NCBI RefSeq assembly: GCF_007923255.1 | Contig: NZ_VOHJ01000004.1 | Coordinates: 1 to 64,000, forward strand | DNA from: Vulcaniibacterium thermophilum | Lineage (GTDB): Bacteria; Pseudomonadota; Gammaproteobacteria; Xanthomonadales; Xanthomonadaceae | DNA length: 64,000 bases | Direction of reading: 5' to 3' | Shown: positions 21,371 through 34,524 of the stretch, piece by piece | How positions within the stretch are numbered: position 1 is the first letter of the stretch | How the letters are laid out: the number at the start of each line of letters is the position of its first letter | The notes under the pieces: generated by a model | Databases searched by the model: none | Told to the model about the DNA's origin: nothing | What the model saw: the letters and a program-made list of their open reading frames with translations, nothing else | Made by a program: the position numbers and the translations under genes

Positions 21371-21973
21371 ATGAGCAACAGCCTCCGCGACCAGTTGATG
21401 GGCCTGGGCTTCAAGCCCCTGCCCAAGTCCGAGCGCAAGCCCGAGCAGAAGGGAGGCGGCGGCCGGCCGCAAGCCAGGTCGCGGCCGGGAGCGTCGCCGG
21501 CGCAGAAGCCGTCCGGGCCGCACCCGCCCAAACCGCCGCGCGAGCCGGGCGAGATCGATCTCGCCAAGGCCTACGCCCTGCGCGCGCAGCGCGAGCAGGA
21601 AGAGCGCCTGGCGGCGCAGAAGGCCAAGGAAGAGGAGGCGCGCCGTCGCCGCGAGGCCCGGGCGAAGCTCGCCGAGCTGCTGAAGGGCAGGACGTTGAAC
21701 GACCCGGACGCCGAGATCGCCCGTCACTTCGAATACGGCGGGAAGATCAAGCGCATCTACGTCAATGCCGAACAACTGCGCGCGCTCAACGCCGGCGAGC
21801 TGGGCGTGGTGCAGCTCGACGGCCGCTACCTGCTGGTGACGGCGGCGACGCTCGCCGAGGCCGAGGCGGTGTTCCCGCCGTGCGTGGCGCTGAAGGTCGA
21901 TCCGAACGCGCCCGCCGAGGACGATCCCTACGCCGACCCGAAGTACCAGGTGCCGGACGATCTGGTCTGGTGA
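21371..21973 (+). CDS. DUF2058 protein (YaiL family)
   Basis: 200 aa, cytoplasmic. Opens with MSNSLRDQLMGLGFKP, the conserved YaiL/DUF2058 N-terminus. A low-complexity Lys/Pro/Arg stretch (residues 15-60) and a charged helix with EEERLAAQKAKEEEARRRREARAKL-type repeats (split here by family variation) precede the globular C-terminal part (RHFEYGGKIKRIYVNAEQLRAL to YQVPDDLVW). The role is unknown; nucleic-acid or ribosome association is suggested only by the basic linker. It is 4 bases behind slyX. Confidence 0.87.
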   Translation: MSNSLRDQLMGLGFKPLPKSERKPEQKGGGGRPQARSRPGASPAQKPSGPHPPKPPREPGEIDLAKAYALRAQREQEERLAAQKAKEEEARRRREARAKLAELLKGRTLNDPDAEIARHFEYGGKIKRIYVNAEQLRALNAGELGVVQLDGRYLLVTAATLAEAEAVFPPCVALKVDPNAPAEDDPYADPKYQVPDDLVW

Positions 21974-22284
21974 AAGGCGGCATTGCAGGAGCGCATAGCC
22001 CGGGCAAGGGGGAGGTCCGCACCCGGGGTTCCCGGCGCGTGCGTCGACTTGATTCCATAGGTTGGGCTGAGCCGAAGGCGAAGCCCAACACCACCATCAC
22101 CGCCACGCGCCGGCTCGCCGACCCGGCCGTTGGGCTTCGCTTAGCCCAACCTACGCGAGCAGCGCGTAGTCCGGGTTCGGGCGAGGTCCGCCCCCGGGAA
22201 CAGCGCCGGCTCACGCCCCGGGCGCGCTCCGCTTGCCCGGGCTACATCTGATGGGTTCCGGGACCGAGGCAAGGAACGGGCGGC
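21974..22284. repeat. Gene-free stretch with nested inverted repeats
   Basis: Convergent gap between the DUF2058 gene and metH2. TAGGTTGGGCT...GCCCAAC (22058-22089) is mirrored by GTTGGGC...GCCCAACCTA (22129-22153). A second family, GCGCGTAGTCCGGGT...CCCCCGGG (22162-22198), is mirrored by CCCCGGGCGCG...GCCCGGGCTAC (22216-22245); a third copy related to it is at about 21989-22027. These are dispersed palindromic units common between xanthomonad genes. No gene or promoter is credible here. Confidence 0.8.
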
Positions 22285-25058
<2,774 letters not shown>

Positions 25059-25062
<4 letters not shown>

Positions 25063-26267
25063 GCGTTTTGCTCCTCCCCCTGCGCATGCAGGGAGAGGTT
25101 GGGAGGGGGCGGAGCGGGGTCGAGCGCGCGGTCGGGTTCGACTTCGCCCCTTCCCGACCCTCCGCTCCCTCCGGAGGGGAGGGGGGCGAGCGCAGGCACG
25201 ACTCGCGGCCGCACGCCGCGCATGGCCTCGGCGATCGCGGCGATGTGCGCGGGGGTGGTGCCGCAGCAGCCGCCGACCAGATTGAGCAGGCCGGCGCGGC
25301 CGAATTCGCCCAGCACGCGGGCCATGTCCTCCGGCGTCTCGTCGTAGCCGCCGAACGCGTTCGGCAGGCCGGCGTTGGGGTGGCAGCTCACGTGGGTGTC
25401 GGCCACCTGCGCGAGGGCGTCCACGTGCACGCGCAGCTCGCGCGCGCCGAGCGCGCAGTTGAGCCCGATCGCGACCGGGCGCGCGTGCGCGACCGAGTAC
25501 CAGAACGCTTCCGCGGTCTGCCCCGACAGCGTGCGTCCCGACGCATCGGTGATCGTGCCGGACACCATCACGGGCACACGCGCCCCGCGCGCGTCGAACG
25601 CTTCTTCGATCGCGAACAGCGCCGCCTTCGCGTTGAGCGTGTCGAACACGGTCTCGACCATCAGCACATCCGCGCCGCCGTCGAGCAGGCCCTCGGCGGC
25701 ATCGCGGTAGGCGTCGCGCAGTTCGTCGAACGTCACCGCGCGGTGCCCCGGCCGGTTGACGTCCGGGCTGATCGAGGCGGTGCGGTTGGTCGGGCCCAGC
25801 ACGCCGACCGCGAACCGCGGACGCGCCGGATCCTGCGCCTCGACCGCGTCGCAGACGCCGCGCGCCAGCCGCGCGCCCGCTTGGTTCAGCTCGCGGGCGA
25901 GGTGCGACAGGCCGTAATCGGCCAGCGCGATCGCGGTCGAGTTGAAGGTATTGGTCTCGACGAGATCGGCGCCGGCTTCGAGATAGGCGCGGTGGATGGC
26001 GGCGATGACGTCGGGGCGGGTCAGCGTCAGCAGGTCGTTGTTGCCCTTCTGGTCGTGACCGCAGCCGCAGCCCGGCCCGTGCGCGTGGCCGTGCGTCGCG
26101 TACAGAGCGTCGTAGCCGTGGGCGAATCGCTCGCCGCGGTAGTCGTCCTCCTGCAGGCCGTGCTGCTGGATCATCGTGCCCATCGCGCCATCGAGCACGA
26201 GGATGCGCTCGCGCAGCGCGTCCAGCAGCGCCCCGGCGCGCGCGGGATTCAGCCAGGGCAGCATCAT
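25059..26267 (-). CDS. metH1: Methionine synthase homocysteine-binding part
   Basis: 402 aa; the zinc-dependent homocysteine domain of MetH encoded as a separate protein. [14 protein letters not shown] near the start, [13 protein letters not shown] in the barrel, and zinc cysteines in GLNCALGA and GGCCGTTP identify it. Residues 59-71 ([13 protein letters not shown]) are an unusual His/Cys-rich loop before KGNNDLL. The last 40 residues or so (after [12 protein letters not shown]) are translated palindromic repeat. ATG at 26267 overlaps the stop codon of the regulator upstream (ATGA); a second ATG follows directly. It needs MetH2 for the folate/B12 half. Confidence 0.95.
25071..25190. repeat. 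Paired palindromic repeats forming the metH1 C-terminus
   Basis: CCCTGC/GCAGGG palindrome (25078-25093) with GAGAGGTTGGGAGGGGG flank, and CTCCCTCCGGAGGGGAG (25165-25181) with the opposite flank, about 70 bases apart in inverted orientation. Both are within the coding frame of metH1 and produce its Gly/Ser- and Pro-rich tail, ending just before the coupled metH2 start. Confidence 0.8.
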
Positions 26268-27208
26268 CCCGGCTTCCTCACCGGCTTGTGCGCGATCAGC
26301 GCGATCACCTCGAAATGCGGCGGCCGCCGCTCGCGGGTGACGATGCCGGCGCTGGCGACTTCCACGCCCGCCTTCTGCGCGAAGCGCAGCAGCTCCTTTT
26401 CCGTGAACCCGAGATTCACGTGGCCGTAGGCGGCCACCACGTTGCGGTGCTCGTGCCGCGCCAGCACCGTGACCAGCAGCCGCCCGCCCGGACGCAGCAC
26501 GCGGGCCGCTTCGGCGACCGCCTGCGCGGGATGTTCGGAGTAGGTCAGCGCGTGCATCAGCACCACCAGATCGAAGGTGTTGGCGGCGAACGGCAGCGCG
26601 TGCATGTCGCCTTCGCGCACCTCGACGTTGCGCAGGCGGCTGAGCCGTTCGGATGCGGCCATCACCACCTTGCTGCTGGCGTCCAGGCACACATAGCGGT
26701 GCGAATGCGGCGCCATCAGTTCGGCGAGCACGCCGTCGCCGGAGGCGATGTCGAGCACGTCGCCCGGCGCCAGCAGCGGCAAGGCCGAGCGCGCCAGCGC
26801 TTCCCAGGTGCGGCCGGGCGAGTAGTGGCGCTCCATGTCGCCGGCGACCGAGTCGGCCCAGTTCTGTTCGGCGGCGCGTGCGGCGAGCACGTCGGCGATG
26901 CGTTCGGCGTCCTGACGCAACAGGGGGTCGTCGCTGCCTTCGCGCAGCGTCCGCCACAGCGCGCGCTGCGCGGGGTCGAGCGCGTCCTCGTCGAAGCGGT
27001 AGTACGCCGACACCCCGGCGCGACGGTCGCGGACCAGGCCGGCTTCCTTGAGCTTCGCCAGGTGGGTGGACACGCGCGGCTGCGCCAGCCGCGTGATCGC
27101 CGACAGTTCGGCCACCGTCATCTCTTCCTGCTCCAGCAGCGCGAGCAGACGCACGCGGGTGGCGTCGGCGAACACCTTCAGACGGGTCGACCAGCCTTCC
27201 AGGTCCAT
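26264..27208 (-). CDS. ArsR-family regulator fused to SAM-dependent methyltransferase
   Basis: 314 aa. Residues 1-90 are an ArsR winged helix ([16 protein letters not shown], then [19 protein letters not shown]). Residues about 130-314 are a class I methyltransferase: [20 protein letters not shown] (SAM motif I), [24 protein letters not shown] and [17 protein letters not shown]. First gene of the operon with metH1 and metH2, coupled by ATGA. A regulator that can bind SAM or S-adenosylhomocysteine before metH suggests control by methylation state, as ArsR-type SahR does elsewhere. No ribosome-binding site is seen before the ATG. Confidence 0.88.
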   Translation of the reverse strand: MDLEGWSTRLKVFADATRVRLLALLEQEEMTVAELSAITRLAQPRVSTHLAKLKEAGLVRDRRAGVSAYYRFDEDALDPAQRALWRTLREGSDDPLLRQDAERIADVLAARAAEQNWADSVAGDMERHYSPGRTWEALARSALPLLAPGDVLDIASGDGVLAELMAPHSHRYVCLDASSKVVMAASERLSRLRNVEVREGDMHALPFAANTFDLVVLMHALTYSEHPAQAVAEAARVLRPGGRLLVTVLARHEHRNVVAAYGHVNLGFTEKELLRFAQKAGVEVASAGIVTRERRPPHFEVIALIAHKPVRKPG

Positions 27209-27212
27209 TCGA

Positions 27213-27242
27213 AATATCGGCCTATCGCGATAGAGCGATAAG
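27213..27242. promoter_or_regulatory. Extended palindromic operator upstream of the ArsR-metH operon
   Basis: TATCGCGATA (27223-27232) is a perfect palindrome. It is flanked symmetrically by ATATCG (27214-27219) and CGATAA (27236-27241) with 3-base gaps, making a three-part palindrome centred at 27227/27228. It begins 6 bases upstream of the regulator's ATG, and would also cover the start side of the divergent acyl-CoA dehydrogenase gene region. Likely the autoregulatory site of the ArsR domain. Confidence 0.65.
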
Positions 27243-27301
27243 TGTCGGGCGCGGGCGCGGGCGCGTCAAGCGGAAGAGGGGCTTTGGCGCGCCGGCGCGG
27301 C

Positions 27302-27307
27302 TACAAT
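27302..27307 (+). promoter_or_regulatory. Putative -10 box for acyl-CoA dehydrogenase
   Basis: TACAAT, 36 bases before the GTG start. No convincing -35 upstream. Confidence 0.4.
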
Positions 27308-27342
27308 TCGCCGCTCACGACCCATGCCGTCGAGGTGCAGCA

Positions 27343-28506
<1,164 letters not shown>

Positions 28507-28520
28507 CCGAACCCACCGTG

Positions 28521-28546
28521 GCCCGCGCACCGGCGCGGGCTTTCTT
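28521..28546 (+). terminator. Rho-independent terminator after acyl-CoA dehydrogenase
   Basis: GCCCGCGC (28521-28528), 4-base loop, GCGCGGGC (28533-28540), then TTTCTT. Confidence 0.75.
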
Positions 28547-28561
28547 CCGGATACGTCCCAC

Positions 28562-31500
28562 ATGACCACCGCCACTCCGAAAGCCGGCAGGAAATCGGCC
28601 GGCAAAGCCGCTGCCGCATCCGCCAAACCCAAACCGGCCGCCGCCGCGATCGACGGCGTCTCGCTCGAGCCGATCGTCGCCGCGATCCTCAAGCGCGTGC
28701 CCAAGGCCCGTCACGGCGAGGCCGAGGCGTTCGTGCGCGCGTTCTACCGCCGTATGAGCGGCGACGAGCTGCCGCAGCACAGCGTCGACGGCTGGGCCGC
28801 GCTGGCCGCCGACTTCCTCGAGTTCGCCCGCGCCCGCAAGCCGCGCACCGCGCTCGTGCGGCTGTTCAATCCGTCGATGAAGACGCACGGATGGGAATCG
28901 GCGCACACGGTCGTGCAGATCGTCAACGACGACATGCCGTTTCTGGTCGACTCGGTGACGATGGCGTTGGCCGAGATCGGCATCGGCGTGCACGTGCTCG
29001 GCCATCCGGTCGTGCGCTTCACGCGCGATCGCGCAGGCAAGCTGCTCGCGGTGGGCGAGGGCGCGCCCGAGTCTCTGATGCATCTGGAGATCGACCGCCA
29101 GGCGATCGATGCGATGCCGGCGATCGAGGAGCGTCTGCACGGCGTGCTCGCCGACGTGCGCGCCATCGTCGCCGACTGGCAGCCGATGCGGCAGAAGATG
29201 CTCGAGGTGGCCGAAGACCTCGGCCGCCGCGCGCTGCCGATCGGCGAGGCCGAGCGCGTCGAGGCGCAGGAGTTCCTGCGCTGGGCGGCGGACAACCACT
29301 TCACCTTCCTCGGCTACCGCGAGTACGAGGTGGCCCGCGAGGGCGGCAAGGAAGTGCTGCGCGCCAAGCCCGATTCGGGCCTCGGCCTGCTGCGCGGCAA
29401 GGAGGTCGGCAAGCCGCGCCTGCTCTCCACGCTGGCGGCGCAGCGGGTGAAGAGCTCCGGCATCGAGGAAGCGCTGATCCTCACCAAGACCAATTCGCGC
29501 TCGACCGTGCACCGGCCGGGCTACATGGATTACATCGGCGTGCTCGCCTTCGACAAGCACGGCAAGCCGATCGCCGAACAGCGCTTCATCGGCCTGTACA
29601 CCTCCAGCGCCTACAACCGCCGGCCGTGGGACATCCCGGTGGTGCGCCAGCGCCACAACCACGTGATGGAGCAGTCGGGGCTGGCCCCCGACAGCCACAG
29701 CGGCAAGGCGCTGCGCCACATCCTGGAGACGCTGCCGCGCGACGAGCTGTTCCAGGCCAACGAACAGGAGCTGCTGGCCACGGCGATGGGCATCCTCGGC
29801 CTGCAGGAGCGCGTGCGCAGCCGGCTGTTCCTGCGGCGGGACCGCTACGGCCGGTTCTTCTCGGTGCTGGTCTACATCCCGCGCGAGCGCTTCAACACCG
29901 ACATCCGGCTGCGCATCGAATCGATGCTCAAGCGCGTGCTCGACGGCGAGCACGTCGATTCCAACGTGGTGATGGGCGAGTCGCCGCTGGCGCAAGTGCA
30001 TCTGCTGGTGCGGCCCCACGGCGGCGAGGCGGTGGAGGTCGATCCGGCGCTGATCGAGGCCGAGCTCGCCGAGATCGTCCGCAACCGCCAGGACGACCTG
30101 CGCGAGGAGCTGGTCCGCCGCCACGGCGAGGAGCAGGGCCTGCGCCTGGCGCGCGGCTACGGACGCGCGCTGTCGAACGAGTACCTGCGCGACATCGCCG
30201 CGGCCGACGCGGCCGACGACGTCGAGCATCTCGCCGCGCTGCGCGAGGCAGACGATCTCGGCCTGCGCCTGTACCGCAGCGACCGCAGCGAAGGCGGCCT
30301 GCGCTTCAAGCTCTACCGCCTGAACGACGACATCCCGCTGTCGGACGTGCTGCCGCTGATGGAGAACCTCGGTCTGCGGGTGATCGCCGAGCACCCGCAC
30401 CGCATCGAGCAGGGCGGCCAGGTGGCCTACATCCAGGACTTCGAGGTGCAGCCGCTGAACGGCACGCTCGACGTCGAGGGGCTGGACGCCGCGTTCGAGG
30501 ACGCCTTCGCGCACGTGTTCCGCGGACAGGCGGAGAACGACGGCTTCAACCGGCTGGTACTCGATGCCGGCCTGTCGTGGCGCCAGGTGGCGATGCTGCG
30601 CGGCTACTGCAAGTACCTGCTGCAGGTGGGCGTGCCGTTCTCGCAGGCGTACGTCGAGCAGACCTTCGCCCGCTATCCGCTGCTGGCGCGCCTGATGGTC
30701 GAGCTGTTCGAGGCCCGCTTCCACCCCAGCACCGGCAGCGAGAGCAAGGCCGAGATCAAGGCCGGGCAGGAGCGTTTCCGCGCGCAGATCACCGCGCTCG
30801 CCGGCGACGATGGCGCGGCGTTGGCCGCGATCGAACCGGTGATCGCCGCGCGCGCCGGCAAGCGCGCCGAGCAGGAAGCCGCCGCGCGCGAGGCGCTCAC
30901 CGGTCTGCTCGACCGCGTCGCCAGCCTCGACGAGGACCGCATCCTGCGCAGCTTCATGGGCGTGATCGAGGCCACGCTGCGTACCAACTACTTCCAGCGC
31001 GGCGCCGACGGCCGGCCCAAGGGCTACATCAGCTTCAAGTTCGATTCGGCGCGCGTGCCGGATCTGCCCAAGCCCAAGCCGTACCGCGAGATCTTCGTCT
31101 ACAGCCCGCGCGTGGAGGGCATCCATCTGCGCTTCGGCCCGGTCGCGCGCGGCGGCCTGCGCTGGTCGGACCGCCGCGAGGACTTCCGCACCGAGGTGCT
31201 GGGCCTGGTCAAGGCGCAGATGGTGAAGAACACCGTGATCGTGCCGGTCGGCTCGAAGGGCGGTTTCTTCGTCAAGCGTCCGCCGGCCGGCGACCGCGAC
31301 GCGCTGCAGGCCGAGGGCATCGCCTGCTACCAGACCTTCATCCGCGGTCTGCTGGACGTCACCGACAACATCGTCGGCGGCCGCATCGTGCCGCCGGTGG
31401 ACGTCGTGCGCCACGACGACGACGACCCGTATCTGGTGGTCGCCGCCGACAAGGGCACGGCGACGTTCTCCGACATCGCCAACGCGATCTCGCGCGAGTA

Positions 31501-33553
31501 CGGCTTCTGGATGGACGACGCGTTCGCCTCGGGCGGCTCGGCCGGTTACGACCACAAGGGCATGGGCATCACCGCGCGCGGCGCGTGGGAGTCGGTCAAG
31601 CGCCACTTCCGCGCGATGGGGCGCGACTGCCAGAAGGAAGACTTCACCGTGGTCGGCATCGGCGACATGTCCGGCGACGTGTTCGGCAACGGCATGCTGC
31701 TGTCCAAGCACATCCGCCTGGTCGCCGCGTTCGACCATCGCCACATCTTCATCGACCCGAACCCCGATGCGGCGAGGAGCTACCGCGAGCGCGAGCGGAT
31801 GTTCAAGCTGCCGCGCTCGTCGTGGGACGACTACGACAAGTCGCTCATCAGCAAGGGCGGCGGCGTGTGGCCGCGCAGCGCCAAGTCGATCCCGCTCTCG
31901 CCCGAAGCCAAGGCGGCGCTGGGCATCGATCCGGCGGTGCCGGCGATGAGCCCGAGCGAACTGCTGAGCGCGATCCTGCGCGCGCCGGTGGACCTGCTGT
32001 GGAACGGCGGCATCGGCACCTACGTCAAGGCCAGCAGCGAGAGCCACGCCGACGTCGGCGACCGCGCCAACAACGCCATCCGCATCAACGGCCGCGACCT
32101 GCGCTGCAAGGTGGTGGGCGAGGGCGGCAATCTCGGTCTGACCCAACTGGGCCGCATCGAGGCGGCGTTGCACGGCGTGCTGCTCAACACCGACTTCATC
32201 GACAACTCGGCCGGGGTGGACACCTCCGACCACGAGGTCAACATCAAGATCCTGCTCAACGCCGAGGTGCAGGCCAAGCGGCTCACGCTGCCGGCGCGCA
32301 ACAAGCTGCTGGCGGCGATGACCGACGAAGTCGCGGAACTGGTGCTCAACGACAACTACCGCCAGAACCAGGCGATCAGCCTGATGGAGCGGATGAGCCA
32401 CACCCGGCTCGGCTCCAAGCAGCACTTCATCCGCACGCTGGAACAGCAGGGCCTGCTCGACCGCCAGATCGAGTTCCTGCCGTCGGACGCCGAGATCGCC
32501 GAGCGCAAGGCGCGCGGCGTCGGCCTGACCCGGCCGGAGCTCGCCGTGCTGCTGTCCTACGCCAAGCTGGTGATCTACCCGCAACTGCTGGCATCCGACG
32601 TGCCGGAAGATCCGTACCTGTCCAAGGAGCTGGTGCGCTACTTCCCGCAGCCGCTGCAGGAGAAGTACGCCAAGGCGATGCAGGGCCACCGCCTGAAGCG
32701 CGAGATCATCGCCACCGCGGTGACCAACTCGCTGGTCAACCGCATGGGCGCCACCTTCACCATGCGCATGCAGGAGGACACCGGCCGCAGCGCGGCGGAG
32801 GTCGCGCGCGCCTACACCATCGTGCGCGAGGCGCTGGAGGCGCGCGATCTGTGGGCGCAGATCGACGCGCTCGACGGCAAGGTGCCGGAAGCCGCGCAGA
32901 TCGACGCGCTGCAGACCATCTGGCATCTGATGCGCACGATGTCGCGCTGGCTGCTGTCGCGTCCGGGCAAGCTGCCGGAGATCACCCGGGCGATGGCGCA
33001 GCTCGGCGAGGGCCTGCGCGAAGTGCGCTCGGCGTTCCCGGACGTGCTGTCGGACGTGCGCCGCGACGCCTACATGGCCCGGCTGCAGGACTGGAAGGCG
33101 AAGGGCTTCCCCTCCGCGCTCGCGCAGCAGCTCGCGGCCTTGCCGCTGCTCGAATTCGGTTGCGACATCGTCGAGATCGCGCAGGCCCGCCGGCTGTCCG
33201 CGGTGGAAGTCGCGCGCGCCTACTTCGCGCTGGGCGCGGCGCTGCATCTGCCGTGGCTGTACGACCAGATCGATGCGCTGCCGGTGGACGGCCGCTGGCA
33301 GGCGCTGGCGCGCAATGCCCTGCGCGAGGAGCTGGCGACGCAGCAGCGCGCGATCGTGACCCAGCTTCTGTCCGACCGCGGCCGCAAGCCGATGGAGGCG
33401 CGCGTGCGGGCGTGGCTGGATCGCGACGATCCGACCCTGCGCTTCACCCAGGCGATGCTCGCGGACCTGCTCAACCAGAAGTCGCTGGACTATCCGACCC
33501 TGTCGGTGGCCGTGCGGCGCCTGGCGCAGGCGGCTTCGGCCGGCGCGGGCTGA
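28562..33553 (+). CDS. gdhB: NAD-specific glutamate dehydrogenase, large (about 180 kDa) type
   Basis: 1663 aa, in the range of the giant NAD-GDH family; oxidatively deaminates glutamate to 2-oxoglutarate and ammonium. An Ala/Lys-rich N-terminal tail (1-30) precedes about 700 residues of ACT-like regulatory region. The catalytic core starts near 860: GPVARGGLRWSDRREDFRTE, then KNTVIVPVGSKGGFFVK with the catalytic lysine. GGSAGYDHKGMGITARGAWESVKRHF and VGIGDMSGDVFGNGML bind NAD. Transcribed alone between two clear terminators. It feeds the TCA cycle at the level of the sucAB complex. Confidence 0.95.
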   Translation: MTTATPKAGRKSAGKAAAASAKPKPAAAAIDGVSLEPIVAAILKRVPKARHGEAEAFVRAFYRRMSGDELPQHSVDGWAALAADFLEFARARKPRTALVRLFNPSMKTHGWESAHTVVQIVNDDMPFLVDSVTMALAEIGIGVHVLGHPVVRFTRDRAGKLLAVGEGAPESLMHLEIDRQAIDAMPAIEERLHGVLADVRAIVADWQPMRQKMLEVAEDLGRRALPIGEAERVEAQEFLRWAADNHFTFLGYREYEVAREGGKEVLRAKPDSGLGLLRGKEVGKPRLLSTLAAQRVKSSGIEEALILTKTNSRSTVHRPGYMDYIGVLAFDKHGKPIAEQRFIGLYTSSAYNRRPWDIPVVRQRHNHVMEQSGLAPDSHSGKALRHILETLPRDELFQANEQELLATAMGILGLQERVRSRLFLRRDRYGRFFSVLVYIPRERFNTDIRLRIESMLKRVLDGEHVDSNVVMGESPLAQVHLLVRPHGGEAVEVDPALIEAELAEIVRNRQDDLREELVRRHGEEQGLRLARGYGRALSNEYLRDIAAADAADDVEHLAALREADDLGLRLYRSDRSEGGLRFKLYRLNDDIPLSDVLPLMENLGLRVIAEHPHRIEQGGQVAYIQDFEVQPLNGTLDVEGLDAAFEDAFAHVFRGQAENDGFNRLVLDAGLSWRQVAMLRGYCKYLLQVGVPFSQAYVEQTFARYPLLARLMVELFEARFHPSTGSESKAEIKAGQERFRAQITALAGDDGAALAAIEPVIAARAGKRAEQEAAAREALTGLLDRVASLDEDRILRSFMGVIEATLRTNYFQRGADGRPKGYISFKFDSARVPDLPKPKPYREIFVYSPRVEGIHLRFGPVARGGLRWSDRREDFRTEVLGLVKAQMVKNTVIVPVGSKGGFFVKRPPAGDRDALQAEGIACYQTFIRGLLDVTDNIVGGRIVPPVDVVRHDDDDPYLVVAADKGTATFSDIANAISREYGFWMDDAFASGGSAGYDHKGMGITARGAWESVKRHFRAMGRDCQKEDFTVVGIGDMSGDVFGNGMLLSKHIRLVAAFDHRHIFIDPNPDAARSYRERERMFKLPRSSWDDYDKSLISKGGGVWPRSAKSIPLSPEAKAALGIDPAVPAMSPSELLSAILRAPVDLLWNGGIGTYVKASSESHADVGDRANNAIRINGRDLRCKVVGEGGNLGLTQLGRIEAALHGVLLNTDFIDNSAGVDTSDHEVNIKILLNAEVQAKRLTLPARNKLLAAMTDEVAELVLNDNYRQNQAISLMERMSHTRLGSKQHFIRTLEQQGLLDRQIEFLPSDAEIAERKARGVGLTRPELAVLLSYAKLVIYPQLLASDVPEDPYLSKELVRYFPQPLQEKYAKAMQGHRLKREIIATAVTNSLVNRMGATFTMRMQEDTGRSAAEVARAYTIVREALEARDLWAQIDALDGKVPEAAQIDALQTIWHLMRTMSRWLLSRPGKLPEITRAMAQLGEGLREVRSAFPDVLSDVRRDAYMARLQDWKAKGFPSALAQQLAALPLLEFGCDIVEIAQARRLSAVEVARAYFALGAALHLPWLYDQIDALPVDGRWQALARNALREELATQQRAIVTQLLSDRGRKPMEARVRAWLDRDDPTLRFTQAMLADLLNQKSLDYPTLSVAVRRLAQAASAGAG

Positions 33554-33573
33554 AGCGGGAGAACGCGCGACGG

Positions 33574-33601
33574 AAACGCCCGGGTCCGCCCGGGCGTTTT
33601 C
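33574..33601 (+). terminator. Rho-independent terminator after NAD-GDH
   Basis: AAACGCCCGGG (33574-33584), TCCG loop, CCCGGGCGTTT (33589-33599), then a T run to 33600. An 11-bp stem, 20 bases after the stop codon. Confidence 0.9.
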
Positions 33602-33659
33602 GTGTCGGGGTCGTGCGGCGGCGGCCGCGCCGGTCGACGAAGTGCGGCAAGGCCGCGCG

Positions 33660-34514
33660 TCAGGCCATCAGCAGGGCGAGCTTGTCGCGGTAGCTGCGCG
33701 AGAGTTTCAGCTCCTGGCCGCAGTCCAGCCGCAGGAAACTCTCGCCGTTGGTGTGCGGCCGCATCTCCACCACGCGCCGCAGGTTGACGATGGTGGAACG
33801 GTGGATGCGGGCGAAACGGCGCGGGTCGAGCTGGCGTTCGAGCTCGCTCATCGTCGCCCGCAGCACCAGCGTCTCGCCGTCGATGTGCAGGCACATGTAG
33901 TCGCCGGCGGCGTCGATCCAGCGCAGGGAATCGAGGTCCACGCGCACGATGCGGCCGCCCTCGCGCACCACCAGGCGGTTGTCGCGCCTGAGCTGCGCGG
34001 CATAGGCCGGGTCGAGCGCCTGCTCGAGCGTGAGCGGGCCGCGGCCGTCCAGTTCGCCCAGCAGCCGCAGGAGCTGCGCGCAATGGGTGCCGGAGGCGCG
34101 CTGCGCCAGCTCGTGCCGGACGCGGTCGAGGGCCTGGGACAGGCGCTCGTCGTCCACCGGCTTGAGCAGGTAGTCGATCGCCGCGGCCTCGAACGCGCGC
34201 AGCGCGAAGTGGTCGTAGGCGGTGACGAACACCACCAGCGGCATCGCCGAGGCCGGGATCGCGCGCAGGGTGTCGAAGCCGTCCGCGCCGGGCATCTGCA
34301 CGTCGAGGAACATCACGTCCGGCTGCAGACGGTGCACGGCGGCGATCGCCGAAGCGCCGTCGCCGCACTGGCCGACGATCTCCACCCCCTCGGCCTGCGC
34401 CAGCCGAAGTTCCAGCCCGCGCCGCGCGAGCGGTTCGTCGTCCACGATCAGGGCGCGGATGCGCGCCTCGCCGGCATGCGCGGTCGGAGCGGGAACGGAA
34501 GGGTGCGCAGCCAT
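33660..34514 (-). CDS. LytTR response regulator (AlgR-like)
   Basis: 284 aa. Receiver domain (about 18-135) with the acidic pocket VDDEP, phosphoacceptor D71 in VMFLDVQMPG, T/S near VFVTAYD and K in LLKPV. The C-terminal LytTR DNA-binding domain (about 180-284) has IDAAGDYMCLHIDGE, RFARIHRSTIVNL and LSRSYRDKL. It follows the sensor kinase gene by 10 bases on the same strand, so the pair is one operon. Family members (AlgR, LytR) control exopolysaccharide, motility or autolysis; the target genes here are not evident. Confidence 0.93.
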   Translation of the reverse strand: MAAHPSVPAPTAHAGEARIRALIVDDEPLARRGLELRLAQAEGVEIVGQCGDGASAIAAVHRLQPDVMFLDVQMPGADGFDTLRAIPASAMPLVVFVTAYDHFALRAFEAAAIDYLLKPVDDERLSQALDRVRHELAQRASGTHCAQLLRLLGELDGRGPLTLEQALDPAYAAQLRRDNRLVVREGGRIVRVDLDSLRWIDAAGDYMCLHIDGETLVLRATMSELERQLDPRRFARIHRSTIVNLRRVVEMRPHTNGESFLRLDCGQELKLSRSYRDKLALLMA

Positions 34515-34524
34515 GGTCGTCGCC

